Below, one piece after another: positions 23,701 through 37,293 of a stretch of DNA of 64,000 bases. The translations under genes and the position numbers were made by a program. The notes beneath the pieces are model-generated. The model searched no databases. It was not told the origin of the DNA and worked only from the letters and a program-made list of their open reading frames with translations. Source of the DNA: Erythrocercus mccallii (Eukaryota > Chordata > Aves > Passeriformes > Dicruridae); contig VZRG01001043.1 of assembly GCA_013397435.1 (NCBI GenBank), positions 124,001 through 188,000 on the forward strand, given 5' to 3'. Numbering within the stretch: the first letter of the stretch is position 1; each line of letters opens with the position of its first letter.

Positions 23701-26700
23701 AAGGGGGCTCTACAGAGAGCTCAGCACAGCTCTGCCCGGTGCCTCCTCCCAGGATAAGGAGCGCTTTCCTGGCACAGGCATGCAAACAGCAGAGCTTTGC
23801 CCACAGGCTGCACAGCTGCTGCCAATGATGCTGTGGTCATTTGCAGTCAAAGCAAAGATGCTTTGAATTTAAAGTCTAGCAGGCTTGAATTAAATCTTTT
23901 GATTGCCCCCAACACTCTCAGCAGCTCAGTCCTGGGGTAATCTACACCTGGCAGGAGAGTATCTTTAATTAACAGCACTTGATTTTAATCCCATACAAAG
24001 ACTGTCAGGGTTCCATTCTACAACACCTCCCCTTCCTGCAGCAACCCTTCCTGCTTCCATCCCATCTGATCCCACTAGTGGGTGGCTGGGAAAGCAGCAG
24101 AAGGGAGGAAAGGCATTTCAGAGTAGAGGATGGCAGACCCAGTGCTGCAGGCAGACCTTCACCAGCAGCATTAAGAAAGGAGAAATTTCCTCTATACAAA
24201 ACACTGTCTTCAAGGTAGTTTCTGCTGCCCATAAATTCTCAAGATACTGCTCAAAGAGTGCATGGTGGGAGTGGGTGTGATACAAAGCAGCAGATTTCAC
24301 CTGACCAATTTGACCAAAACTCCTTGACCTGGGGATATCTCAAATTATAGAGAACCACGTGTCCCCTTACTTAACATACACCCACCAAATTCTGGCAAAG
24401 GATTAATGTTATTATATTGCAGAGTTGTTTACAGGCCCTGTTGAAGATCAGGGCTTCATTTTGGCATCATTTTATACGGGACAACCACTGTACTGCAATC
24501 AAATACACAACAGGTGGTCAGCAAAGAGAAAATAGAAGTAATCCCCAATATTTTCAGTTGATCCGAGGCTTAATTTAATTGATGAAGACTATTTGAAAGA
24601 TCTGTGGCAAAGCCACTAATTGAATATAACTAAATAAGCATCAGTCAACCACAGTGTGCTGTGCTGGAGTGTCTTTTATCTCAAGGCTTGAGTACTCTAA
24701 ATAGTCAGTATCATAATAGAAGCAGAAGAAAAAACAAACAAACAAAATAAAATAAAAACCCCAGAAAAAGACAGTTTCAACCACTAAAACATGATTTTTG
24801 TCCCAAACCTCACACTGTCCTACAGATATAATAACTTAATTCAGTACATGGGGAAATATTTTAAGGTGCAAGTTTGTAACAAGACCTCAAAACATGCAAA
24901 ACAAATATTAAAAGCTCTGTTTTGTTTTTAAAGTGTTGCCCAGTTCCTCAGTCCCTCTCTTACGTGAGCTGTGTGCTCACCTGTTAGAAAGGTTGACTGC
25001 ATGGTTACATCTCATATCTGTCACTGGATGAAGTGAATGTAACTTCCCAACACTGTAAAAGAAATTTGGAACATGAGTGGAACTCCTAACTTCATTTGAT
25101 GTCTACAGTACTGTCTGATGCCACACAGCAATGGTCTAAAGAATGCATTCCTAATACGTAAGCCAAGGAGATGGGTTATTTGAGGTTTGTTCAGAGATCT
25201 ACCCCACCCTTTTATTCTTTTCATATATATGTTTACAATACCAGCACGCTAAAGGTTTATATTGACTTTAACATGGCCAAATTAAGAATTTCTCACCTCT
25301 CTGATCTCCTCTGCATGCAGCTTTACTTAAGCTATACTCCACGGATATCCTATCTTCATACAAATGTGTTGTGCAGGCTCTTTCACAGTGTACTGGTGGC
25401 AAAATTCTCTGTTCATTGCACAGCTGTAAAATACAGAAAAAAAATACTAGAACTGAGGCACCTAAGAGGATAGGGTGTGTCTCTCTGTCTCTAAATGTCA
25501 GTCATTACTAACACAGACTTCAGCTTCAGAAAAACATTCTGTGGTTCTTTTACTTCTCTGCCCCAAAGCCAATTTTCAGTAACCCCCTCCTAGACTATCC
25601 TGATGTCTGCATAGTTAAAGTAATCCAAGTCTATCACTGACAGAAGGGAGCTACAAAGTTGCAGTGACTACAGTGTACTCCATGGTCAGATGAACTGGAA
25701 CAAGCTGTGATGTTAGGAACCCGTTATTTCAATGCAATTTCCTGAGAGAGAGCTGATCTCCTTTAAAGAAATCATGTGGAATTACCCATTCCAGCTTTAT
25801 CACTCATGCTTTCTGAAGGAGCTGCTCTTTTCTCAGGGCTTCGTTTTTCATCTCTTCTGTCATCATAACCTAAATAACCTGTATTCCTTGTGCAACACAC
25901 TGGCTCTAACGTCAGAAGTGTGCCGAGCACTGTAATTCTAGTGCCAGTGCTCAGTGGGAGCTGGGAACTCTTGGCAGCTCTTGTCAGAGGCCCATTCTGC
26001 TGCCTAACATTTCACTGTAGCTTGTGAACCTCAGTGGCTTTTATGGAGAGCAAAGCATTGTTAAAGCCATAGGTATGCAGTCACTGTGGTGGTCCTTCAA
26101 CCAGTGGGGAAAAAAATTCTCTGATCAAGTGTCTCTGAACATTATAAAAAAGTCTCATCTAATTTTAGTGTCATAAAGCCTTTGCCCCTCTCTGTAAGAT
26201 GGAAAGTAGACAGCAAAGTAACTGCTAAGAGTTCAGGTCTGTTTCAGCTCAAAAAGCTCAGGTGTTTAAATGTGTTGAACATAAAAAATACTAAAAAGGC
26301 AGTGGAAGGTAATATAGGGAGGTGTTTTTTCTTTCCTCACTATACTTAGCCTTCCTAGTCTTTAAAATACAAAACCCCTCACTCCAAAATAGCAAATGAG
26401 ATAATGATCACATTTTGATATCACTGACAATGGAGTCTTTGGGATCTAAAGGAGAAATTGCTCAAAACAAAAGGAATAACACTCAGTAATTCCCATCTAA
26501 GTTAAGTTTCATTTGTCGGAGGTCCCCCTTATAATGGAAGAAGAATCAGGCAGCCTCCAAGAGTAATCCACTCATTTATAACCTGAGTTGTACTCTGGGG
26601 GTGCCTTTTTCCATAAGAGATCAGCAGTGACTGCAGCTCTAGTTCAATAATCTCAGTAAAGTTCCTACAGTTCTGTGGAAGAACTTTGGATCTATTCCTT

Positions 26701-27949
26701 GACCCCTGCCTCATGTGGCACTCCTGCAATCTCACAGCTGGGGGTCACATGTAAAGCAGAATTTATAACTAATATAATGTAATACCTTGTTGTACAATTA
26801 TTCATCTGTCACTTCCTGTAGAGCTAAAACCAGTGGGTGTCACTTGTACTACTGTTGACTTTAGAATGTGAGTAAAAAATAACATCCTCTATGCCAAGTA
26901 ATTTGAAAACAAAGAGGAGGAGCTATGTATTCAAGCACATTGCTTTATGTTTCCTGCTTTTCTCTGGCACTAGGTGAAGACATGAAAAAAAATTCTAAAA
27001 TTAGGAAATCTCCCCACACAAACCCTGTGGGCCAGAGCCAGGGCTGAGTGTGTTTAGGGACAGGACTGTACTAAGCTAAAAAACATTTGCAGAACTAAAT
27101 AATAAGTTTTAGGAGTTTTCATGCCTTAATAACCTAATGAGCGCAAGGCATTTTTAGTCATGGGAAAACACAGATACAAGCACTTCAGCCAAATAAGGCC
27201 AACCTGTGCCAATCCTCCAGCACAAAGCAGATATAAATATGGTAAATCCTCTTTCTCAAGCACATGGCTCCCATGGCCCAGTGCAAAATGCATTCCTGGA
27301 ATATGAAAGAGATACTCTTGGCATCTCTTCCTTCTGCTGGACTGAGTATGGTTGGTGTTTGCAGGACAGACACAAGAAAAGGCACCTCTGTGCAACAAGT
27401 GCATTTCTGCTGCAGTACAATACACTAAATCACTTGCCTGTTAGCACAAAAGAGCAGGGGCAAAAAGGTGTAGGGTATGAGGTCCCAGTTCTGTGCCCAG
27501 TCCACTTGCTTGTATCCCTCTTGGACTATACTTGCTGGATATTTTCTCTGAGCCTTTTGTTTACTTTCTTGTCTGTCTATAAGCACAAAGTCAAAATAAC
27601 AAACACTCTACCATTCCTGCTGTCATTGTTCTTTGTATTCATTCATCCACATTCCATGTCTCAGACACCTTCCATACTGTATAGATCATCATACTGGATT
27701 CTTCAATCAGAGCAGTAATATAAGATGGTAACGTGACTCACCTGATTGCATTTTCCTGCAACATCTACCTGACCTGTCAGTGACCCCTGTGGTGTTAGTG
27801 AGACTCAGATATTCAGGGTAGGTATAAGTAAACCCCCAGAAGGATCAGGATGAAACTAGGAAGGATCTTCCAGAGCTCTTTGCAATGCTGATTTGCAATG
27901 TTGATTTCCAGAAGCAGCCGTTCTCAGCACTGTATTAAGCACATATCCG

Positions 27950-28205
27950 ATAATGCCTATAAATAGCGAGATGCACTGGATCGACTTTCCTAGAACTCCT
28001 GTACTTCTCCAACAGTACCAGTAGGTAGGCAGCCAACATACTGTCACCTCACTTCAAGAAGTAGTACCTGTCAAGGGTGATATTCTCTGGGAGTGATGTT
28101 ACTATGTTGGCCGAGTTAGTACTGGGAGAGACGGTCACCACCGTCACTGGAGTGCCTTTCCTGGGGGACACGGCTTCCTGGAGGGACCCAGGTCGACACG
28201 GTGGT
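27950..28205. other. Unexplained CpG-enriched patch in KCNC1 intron 2
   Basis: Roughly ten CpG dinucleotides fall within about 250 bases, whereas the flanking intron has very few. On the + strand a TATA-like box (CTATAAATAG, about 27957) precedes it and a consensus 5' splice site (GGTG|GTGAGT) closes it near 28203. On the - strand two short open frames abut (28249-28049 and 28047-27856) with no recognisable family. It could be a non-coding first exon, a degraded mobile element, or a conserved regulatory segment. I cannot assign it. Confidence 0.35.
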
Positions 28206-29123
28206 GAGTAAATGTTGAAGAGGTAGGTTGGGTTGGAAGGATTCTGCATAATTCATGTAGCATACTAAATTCTGCTCTTGTGCCAGTGTAAAGTCCTTCA
28301 GTATGATCTACTCAGAAGAGCCTCATAACAACTTTCAAAATAAGCAGTAATATAAAAATCAGGAAACTAATAAAGATACCTAGATAAAGATATTGATTTT
28401 AATGGCCTTAGAATATTGGGGTAACTAAAATGAAGTTGTTATATAGGAATCTTAATTCTTTTACATGTTCACATTTCTCTCTTTTTTCTCTTTCTCTCTT
28501 TCGCTCTGTTTGTTAACATTTACTTGTTATTGCTGTACGTTGCTTGCGACTTGTGTATGTTACAGACTGTCACATTTTATTCTGTGAAGTTTTTCTCCAA
28601 TTCCCATCAACCTGAGCTCCATGTTGGGCAGCCGAGGAGATTACAATACAGTTCTTTATTGCAAAAGAACCAGGAATGTCACAGACTGTAGGTAACTTCA
28701 CTGAGGTTGTGACACAAAACCTGATGCGAGGTATTAATGCAAAGAGTAAGTACTTGGTATGAAAATAGAGCTATTTAGTCAAATTACTTTCTTTTTTTTC
28801 AGATAGTCTGCATGGGAAAAATTTATTTTTATTACGCTCCAGAAGAAAACACTCCCAAATCTACCAATCTAGGATTATCACTCTCATTTGAAAACCAATG
28901 GTGCCTATGTCAACATATCATTGCTCATTTCCAAAGGCTTAAACCCATATTTTCTATACTGTTCTTCTCTATGCTAAACTTCTTTCCACACTCTCCAAGT
29001 CATCATTTCATAATTTTGTCATCCTTTGTCTGTGGTTTAATATGTCTTCTACATAATTCTTTTTCTAATTTAATATAGCTATATCCCTTTCACTCTAAGG
29101 ACCTGATTAAACAACAACAAAAA

Positions 29124-29146
29124 TGAGTCCCTACCCATGGGACTCA
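29124..29146. repeat. Perfect 8-bp inverted repeat (hairpin)
   Basis: TGAGTCCC at 29124-29131 and GGGACTCA at 29139-29146 are separated by a 7-base loop. It lies in intron 2 of KCNC1. Possibly chance or a miniature-element relic; no function is inferred. Confidence 0.6.
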
Positions 29147-29726
29147 CATTTCTTAATCCTGTGTGAGGCTCTGTAGCCTATAAAATTGATTTCTGTAGCC
29201 AAAGATGGTCTGGCACAGAAGCATAATTGTTACTTTGCTGAATGATGTCCTGAGCAAAGCATTTTGTTTTACAATCTTCCCCAATGACTCCCATAAACTA
29301 GTTTTAAAGAATGGTAAAAAGTAGCTGATAGACATTTTGATCATTTTCTAGAGGGACAGCATGAAGTTTATTGCTTATTCTTAATTGTCAGGAACTCAGA
29401 AATCACTATAGTCATGTACTAACTCAAGAAAAGCGTATTTGTCTCAGAGCGAAGTTCCTTTACTACCTGATTTGCTGTTATGCTCTGACCCTCTCTTAAT
29501 GAGTGAAGAAGCACAGCAGAGTTTCCATGAAGTCCAGCATAAAAGAACACAGTAATTTATATTGATGCAATTGATGAGTGGACAATGAATATTAATGCAG
29601 GGTAAACTATCCAGGCAACTAAAACAGAAACAACTTGCTAACAGGAGTGGAATTTGACTTCAAGATACTCAAGAGAGTTGGGAATTTAACTGTAAGTATT
29701 TCCTTTCCATGCATCATCTCAGAGAG

Positions 29727-31990
29727 AAATCATTGAATAATACAATCCTTTAGGTTGGAAAATATCTTTTAAGATCATCAAGTCCAACCTCTAACCCAGC
29801 ACTGCGAGTCCACCACTAAACCCAAACGTCCCAAAGTGCCACATCTACACAACTTTTAAATACCCCTGGGGATGGCAATTTGACCACCTCCCTGGACAGC
29901 ATGTTCCAATGCTGGATAACCCTTTTGGTGAAGAAATGTTTCATAATATCCAATCTAAACTTCTCCTAGTACAACTTGAGGCTATTTCCTTCAGTTCTAT
30001 TTCCTGTTATGGGAGAGAAGAGGCCAACCCCCACCTGGCTACAGCCTCCTCTCAGGGAGTTGTGGAGAGTAATAAGGACCCCCCTGAGCCTCCTTTTCTC
30101 CAGGCTAAACACTCTCAATTCCCCAAACCACTCTTCAAGACTTGTTCTCCAGACGCTTCACCAGCTTCATTTCCCTTCTCTGGACTCACTCCAGCCCCTC
30201 AGTGTCCTTCTTGCAGTGAGGGGCCCAGAACTGGACACAGCACTCAGGATGTGGCCTCAGCGGTACAGGGGGACAATCACGGCCCCAGTCCTGCTGCCCA
30301 CACCATTGCTGATCCAGGCCAGGATGCCACTGGCCCTCTTGGCCACCTGGGCACACTCTTGTCTAGTGTTCATCTGCTGTTAAAGAGCACCCTCGGGTCC
30401 TTTTCCACTTCCCCTCTGCCCCAGCCTGTGGCGCTGTCTGGGGCTGTTGTGACCCCAGGACAGGCCCCGGTGCTTGGCCTGGCTGACTCTCACACCATCG
30501 GCCTCAGACCATCGATCCGGCCTGTCCAGATCCCTCTGCAGAGCCTCCTGCCCTCCACAGATCAGCACTGCCACCCACCCTGGTGTGTCTGCAGAGTGAC
30601 TGAGGGTGCCCTCGATCCCCTCATCCAGGTCACTGATAAAGGGATTGAACAGGACTGGGCCCAGCGCTGAGCCCTGGGGAGCAGCACTGGTACTGGCTGC
30701 CAGCTGCATGGAATCCACTCCGTCTCTGCGCTCAGCCATCCAGATAGCTTTTTACCAAACCAACAGTGCATTTTTCCAAGCTATGAGCACATCATTTCTC
30801 TAGAAGAATGCTGTTGAAAACTTTCCCTCATCCACTAAGTGGGTCACCTTGTTATAGAAGGAGATCAGGTTGGCCAAGCAGGATCTGTGTTTCCTAAACC
30901 TGTGCTGGTCCCTGTCTGATCCCCTGGTTGTCCTCTACGTGCCCAGTGATGGCACTCAGGACAATCTGCTCCATGACCTTCCTGGGTACCAAGGTCAGGC
31001 TGACAGGCCTGTAGTTCCCCAGATCCTCCTTCTGGCCACTCTTGAAGCTCAGTGTCACATTTGCCAACCTCCCCGGTGCACCAGTACTGCTGATAAAGGA
31101 TGGAAAGGGGCTCGGTCAGCAATTCCATGAGCTCCCTCAGTAGCTTTGGGTGGACCCCTCCGGCCCGAAAACTTGTGTGTGTCTTAGTGCTCACTGACCA
31201 TTACCCTTGAATTATGGCAACTTCTTTCTGCTCCCCATTCCTGTATTTCAGCTCAGTGGACTGAGTATCCAGAATAAAACTGGCCTTTCTTTTAAAGACT
31301 GTGGCAAAGAAGGCATTACACAGCTCAGCCTTTTCCTCATCCTCTGTCACCATATATATCCCCTCCCCATCCAATAAAGGACGGAGATTCTCCTTAGCCC
31401 TCCTTTTGTTGCTTATGTATTTATAGAAACATTTTTATTGTCTTTTACGGCAGAAGCCAGATTGAGTTCTAGCTGTCCTTTGGCCCTTCAAATTTTCTCC
31501 CTGCATGACCTCGTGACATCCCTGTAGTCCTCCTGAGCTGTGTAGCCCTTCTCCCAAAGATGGAAGTCACCCTTTTTTTTCCTGAGCTCCAGCCAAAGCT
31601 CCCTGTTCATCCAGGCTGGTCTCCTTTCACCAGCTCATTCTTTGGCACACAGGGACAGTCTGCTCCTGTGCCTTTAGGATTTCCTTACTGAAGAATGTCC
31701 AGCCTTGCTGACTTCCTTGCCCTTCGGGATTGCCTCCCAAGGGACTTTGTCAATGAGGCTCCCAAACAGGCCAATGTTGGCCCTCTGGAAGTCCAAAGTA
31801 ACAATTCTGCTGACCCCCTCCTTACTCTCTGGGAATCAAAAACTCCATCATTTCATGATCCCTGTGCCCAAGATGACCTCCAATCATCACATCACCCACA
31901 AGTTCTTCTCTGTTCACAAACAACAGGTGAGGTATCTGTGAGGTATCACAGTGAGGTATCTTCCCTAGTTGGCTGACTAGGGAAGAGAAA
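29727..31990 (-). mobile_element. Degenerate CR1 LINE, antisense to KCNC1
   Basis: The + strand begins with the reverse complement of the CR1 3' end (TTTAGGTTGGAAAATATCTT, then 'aagatcatcaagtccaacc'). Read on the - strand, translated fragments match the CR1 ORF2 order. First comes the endonuclease/linker region (a 'TLDFQRANIGLFGSL' block, 31.7-31.8 kb). Next is a 'PKLLRELMELLTEPLSILYQQ' type RT block (about 31.1 kb). Last is the 'PQGSALGPVLFNPFISDLDEG' block (about 30.65 kb), then the 3' tail. The catalytic reverse-transcriptase YADD-equivalent is changed (a SADT-like string), and several frameshifts and stops break the frame. The copy is 5'-truncated (full CR1 is about 4.5 kb) and surely inactive. 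It is the largest mobile element in the window. Confidence 0.92.
31927..31984. repeat. Triple GTGAGGTATC repeat abutting a 9-bp inverted repeat
   Basis: GTGAGGTATC occurs at 31927-31936, 31938-31947 and 31951-31960. It is followed at once by TTCCCTAGT (31961-31969), a 6-base loop and the exact complement ACTAGGGAA (31976-31984). It sits at the 5' truncation end of the CR1 copy, so slippage within the CR1 sequence is the simplest explanation. Confidence 0.8.
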
Positions 31991-34159
31991 TCTAGGGATA
32001 TAAAGTCAATGCATATTTTCAGATAGCAAGCAGTCTAAACTCCTCCACAAATCAAAGTAAATAACTTTGAATACTTGATTTCCTACTGTTAACTTCATCA
32101 TAATCATTTGCTTATCACAAGAAGTATCAGGCAAAAGTGATGCCACAAAACCAGGATGCAAAAAGGAATGTAAAACCTTTGCTTTTTTTTTTTTTTAAGA
32201 TAAAGACAGCTGGGAAAATCTGTCCTCCAGCAGCCTCACGGCTGCTCTACTTCCCACTTCCAGATAATAGGCTTGTAGCTAAGAAAAGCTAGAGCACAGC
32301 AATTCTCCACCCTCACCTCAGCCATGCCACCCCTGTTACTTTAGCTTTCTGTCACGAGCCCAAGAGTCAGGGAAATCCTTCATCCCAAGAAGTTTCCCAT
32401 TGCCAAGAGAGTATGACACAGCTAATGTTTACCACAGTAGCAACCCTTTTACATCACCAGGGGAGTGTGACAGGACTGAAATACAGAAGAGTAATTAACT
32501 CATGGAACACATACCAATACTTTCTTCAGGGAGCCAGCTGGATTAAAGGTCTCTGCTGTTAGGGAACCTCATGGAGATCCTTCTTCATAAAACACTTCAG
32601 GCAGCTACTGTAAACATTAGTTAGTGACACATTTAAAATGAAAATGACCCTCTTGTTCTGAAAAAGAACCAAAGGACACTCGGTTCATCAGGAGTGGGAC
32701 TCTCCACAGTAATAATGGCATTTGGATCAGGACTGTAAGAGCACAGTTGAGATCTAGAGAAGTGGTAGGTTCATTTTCAGGTGTACATGGGGTGGGGACA
32801 TGAAATGCAACTTTACTCAGAGAAGATTTCCCCAGCAGCAAAATCTTCACCTGTCAAACAACTTACTTTCCTGGCCCTGTTCTCCACTGCTCCTGCCTGT
32901 CAAACCCTTCCCTTGTAACAGGCTGCAAAGCTCTGAAGTCCTCCAATGTCTATTTAGGAAAGTTTTAGGTATTCAAGCTCTGTCCTTATCTCCCTCTATC
33001 TTTAAACAAGGATAGGAGCAAGATCTATTCTTCTGGATATCTCTGTTCTTCTGGAGACTGTCAGTGACCTTATAGGACCAAAAAACCAAAACTATGTCTT
33101 TTAATTGCTGTGTTTCTGATCTAGAGCTGAGAAAACCCCATCTTCTTCAGCAGAATGTGGACAAATCTGTCACAGGCCATGTATTCAGATGTTGACTCAT
33201 GGGTGGGTGACTATGCCTGGATTCTGTGCTATGGATTGTGGGGTTTCTCTCAGCCCTGTTTCAGTCAAAGTGATCCTGTTAACACTGAAAATTATCCCCT
33301 CTGAGAGTACCTTTCAACTCATCCAGTCTTTGGAGTAAGTGACCACTGCACAGGTCTGTAGACACGTGGGAGACTAAGAAGTGGGGGGTTGGGGGCACAG
33401 CTACAATCCTGAGATGAAGCAGTGAGAATTGCCAGCTTCCCTGACCCACACATGACTTCTGACAATACCTACAGTAAAAAAGCTAGGCCAGGAACTTGTT
33501 TCTTGGCAGCTGTTGGAGAATGGCAGTGTTTGCTCCAGGGAAGAGGACTGGGGTAACTTTCCCCATGCAGGAACAATTTCAGCACAAGTGCCACAATTCC
33601 AAGCATAGATTGATCAATAAATTGGTCAATAAATGTATCACAATTATGTCCACTGATGCTCTGTATAAGGTGCAGTTCAAATAGCTGGAGAATCAGTGTC
33701 AGACTTTTGCTTATAATCAACATCAACAGCACTGGTAAAGCCACTGTAACAATTTGCAACCATTTGCTGTGGCAAAAGAGATGAGTAATGGAGCAGCAGG
33801 CACATGGGCAGCTCTATTGTGCTTCTCCACAGTAAGCAGAGTACACTAATGCAAAATTCAGCAGCTCTCCTAAGTTGGGATATGTTTCAGAATCCCTTCT
33901 CCCCATTTTGAAATCCAGCATTTGATTGGAAACACACAAGGCATTTTAACATACTTTTCCACAGATGAAGAGGGATGAGATAGGAAAAAAAAAAGTGGAA
34001 ACCATACAAATGAGGTAGTTGTGAAACAAACTACTCACCTGGGAAATACGCTGAATATTTTCTTTAGCCTCTCAGACAAATCTCTGCAGGAGAGGGTTCT
34101 GAGCTGGTGCAGTAAGCTAGGTATTCACAGACAGGACAAGTAGGGAGATAAGGTGCCAA

Positions 34160-34320
34160 GCTGAGAGTCAGAAGACTTTGTTTTAAATAACCTCTTACAT
34201 AGCAGTAGGCAAGTCACCTTACTGCGTGGTTGTTTTACCCATCTGTAAAGCAGAGATGATAATATTGACTTCTCTTCATAGAACAGAACCTAGAGAACAA
34301 AAAATGCTGTTTGAGCATAA
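34160..34320 (+). mobile_element. MIR / CORE-SINE relic
   Basis: The segment contains, in order, 'aggcaagtcaccttac', 'acccatctgtaaagcagaga' and 'tgataatattgacttctcttcatag'. These match the MIR core and 3' half (ggcaagtcacttaac, cccatctgtaaaatggggat, aataatacctacctcatag). It is an ancient amniote SINE in KCNC1 intron 2. Confidence 0.75.
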
Positions 34321-37293
34321 TTCAGATTCTGTTAGCAGGGATGGAAGGACTCATGTGAATTTGATAGGGCAGAATCAACCCTTAGAGGTTTTAAGCACCT
34401 AGAAATAGTTGCCTTTAGGATAACTAGACTGAGAGTCACCAGACAACAACGCTTGCATAATTTTTCTTTATCTGGAATTCTCTCAAACACAAGGTCAGTC
34501 TTGGAAAAAGCAAACGTGCAAATGGAAACTTAAGAGAGCAACCTGAAATAATGCAATTTCATTCCATCTTTAGACCTTATTCCTAAAATTGTTCATCATG
34601 TCAATCTGCTAGTTAAAACAATGGGAACTTCTAACTGGGGACTGATGGCATCAGTGATGTTTATGTTTTCTCTCATAACAGACTAATCACATACCTCCCG
34701 AGAATTAGGTGCTGTAGCCAGTGGTTTGGAACACAACCATTCTACTTAGCACTTACTTATATACACCAGCAATAGATGCAGTGTTCTGTGCTGGCAATTT
34801 CTCTGCTTCCTAAATATTCACCCAAATTGTCATTGTGGATTAGCATGGCTATCCAGAATGTGATCCCTAAGGCATGGCCCATGACTGTAATGTTCAAGGG
34901 ACATTAATAGGATAGTTCAGTAATTTGCCAACATCTCCAGTTTCTCTGTTCTCTTCCCCTTGAATGGAAATAAAATAACAAGGTTGTGGATTTTTGACAA
35001 GCATAGAGGAAAAATAATCAGCGCTAAGGGACCCTGAAGGGGTTGTAAGAGCAAGTTCCAAGTTCAAGCTACTAGAGATTTTTAATGCAATTTAAGAAAT
35101 TAATTTGAAGAAGGTCAATTTTGTTTCCATTCAAGCACAACAGAGCCTGCATGCTGCTTCCAAAAGAATCAATGGCTGTTACCAGTGAGCAGCCTGACCC
35201 ACAAAGACTCTGCTCAGAGATGTCTTGAGCTCCCGAAATAGACCAATTTGCCCTCCATCACCAACAACTCCATTTGCAAACCTGGGCTCAGGAGCAGCAG
35301 TGGGTGTCCCAGAGATTTCAATGCTGAGCTCTGCTGACTCAGCTGCCTCCCTCATTTCAGGATTAGAGCCATCAGCTTGTAGCAGTAGAGGCTTATGAAG
35401 CAGCCCAGCTCTTTGCTCATCCCCAGGGGGACTGCAGCTCGCCCCAAACACAGCTAAGCGATTTTTAAATACACGGCTCAGTACCTGCAGTGTCACAGTT
35501 TCTATGGCAGCCGTGCCAGGTTTTTGTTAGAGTTGTATTAAATAGAAGTGATTATTATGAACAAAAAGTAATTGCAACTCAGTGAAACCTTAAAACTTTA
35601 TAATCCTATTGAAATTAGTGTCCACAAGTATTAAAATGCCACTATAGCTTTTGCCACATTTTTAAATGTGATGAGAGACCAAATTATTTCATTGCTTGTA
35701 GAACAAAACAAAACATTACTATATCCCTCTCAGGGGAAATAACTGGCTGATTCTGCACAGAGGAAAATGGAGGCAGAGGTGAGATGCACAGCAAAGATTG
35801 TTTATGTTGAGACAAACCAGTGACATCTAAATAGAAGAAAAATAGAGGCCTAGAATGCAATTACTGGTGCATGATAGATGCAAAGTGTGTGTCATGTACA
35901 TCTCTGTGTGTGTGTGTGTGTATGCAAAGTAACAAACATAACTTGAAAATGCTTCTGCCTTCTACTCATCTGTTGTCCATCAGAGGATCAAACTCACACC
36001 TCCAAACCCGACCTAACTGTATTTTTTTTTCCTTTGTTTTATTAGTTGGCTTCAAAATACTTGTGAAATAAATGACAATATTATATAGCATTTAGAACAA
36101 GCTAGTACATGAATGTAAGAGGAGAACTGAAATTAAGTCTATCCATTGAGTCTCTTTCCTTGAAGACTTGCAGGATCACCCATTGCCTTACAGTATCTAG
36201 GTAATAAGCATTGTGCAACCGAGGTGTAGGATGCTGCCAGTACCACTCAGTTAACATATCTTAGCATTTGTGGAGCTTCAGAAAGCACATTTTGACTGTT
36301 TTTCCTTCCCTTCAACCAAAATACTCATATTGAGCTGTGCCATATTTCGAGTATATTCTCAATACACTAATTTGCACTTTAAACTCCCCCCAAAAATCCT
36401 ACACTGAATAGCACATTAAATTATTTTATAAATGTAAAAATCAGTCACACAGAGAAAACATACGATTCTCAGTCTATCCTCATGGGAATGTGTGGAGCAA
36501 AATGGGCAAATCTGACAACCTATTTTCATTATTTACAGCCAAGAGTAAATTTTACTCTATCTAGTTTCCAAATTCATGGCCTGCTGTAGTGTTTTGTGTA
36601 TGTAGTGTCCTGTGTTGGCATTGCAAATACTGTATGTGTTTCAGAGGAGAACATCAGAAAATGGATTGGGTTTTCTTTAAATCCACGTTCTGCTGTCGTA
36701 TTTCCATACGTAACGTACTCTGTGTGTCTAAAACGTGTACAGCCATTCTGCATGACTGATACTGGAAATGCTATAAAACCATCTGGGTAAATTTTGGGGA
36801 GGGGAAGAGCAGGAATTTCCCCCTCAGTAATACCACACATGGGTGTAAAGCAGCACAAACAGAATATACTCAAATACTAAAACACAACTCTCAGTCCACT
36901 GCCTCTCCAGAGCTCTGAGCGACAGTAGTCTCCATGACAAAGAGGTCATCCATGCACCATCCGATGTCATGCGAAAACATACTCTGATTTCTAACCGCAG
37001 TCTTCTGCTCGCAGGACTAGGATCCACTGCACGCCCCTTTCTGAAAGGGCCCCTCAGTGCGGACCTACAGGTGGCTGCTGTCACACCTAACGGGATCACC
37101 TTTTGTTTCTCCTCCCACTTAACAGACTTGATTTTATTTTGGTGCAGTGCACACGAACGCAGTGTCTAGGACAGATGTGCTACCTTTTAGAGTGTCGCTA
37201 TAGAAGTCTTTAGCAGTCAACCCTTAATTTGCAGCTGGAACTCTAATAAACAGTGCATAGTGTTTCAATAGCCTTCTGCTTATATGTTTGAAG

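Larger units (their letters stand above)
20718..37293 (+). other. KCNC1: Kv3.1a 3'UTR followed by / overlapping KCNC1 intron 2
   Basis: The first part (20750 onward) must be 3'UTR in Kv3.1a transcripts and intron in Kv3.1b transcripts. By eye I found no canonical AATAAA close to the stop; ATTAAA variants occur near 23.5 kb and AATAAA repeats occur in an A-rich tract near 24.74 kb, so the UTR end is undetermined. The rest contains a 2.2-kb degenerate CR1 (29727-31990, antisense), a MIR relic (34160-34320), a CpG-enriched patch at 27950-28205 and a moderately CpG-enriched segment at 36890-37160. Open frames here are short and unrecognised. It ends in a 3' splice site at 37292-37293. Confidence 0.7.

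Noticed and set aside
27898..28039. A TGTTG...CAACA bounded segment that might be a small LTR
   Set aside because: It is only about 140 bases, has no matching target duplication (TGCAA versus TACTG flanks) and no polyadenylation signal.
29909..30670. A 253-codon open frame on the + strand
   Set aside because: It lies wholly inside the antisense CR1 and is the complement of the CR1 reverse-transcriptase region, so it is a shadow frame.
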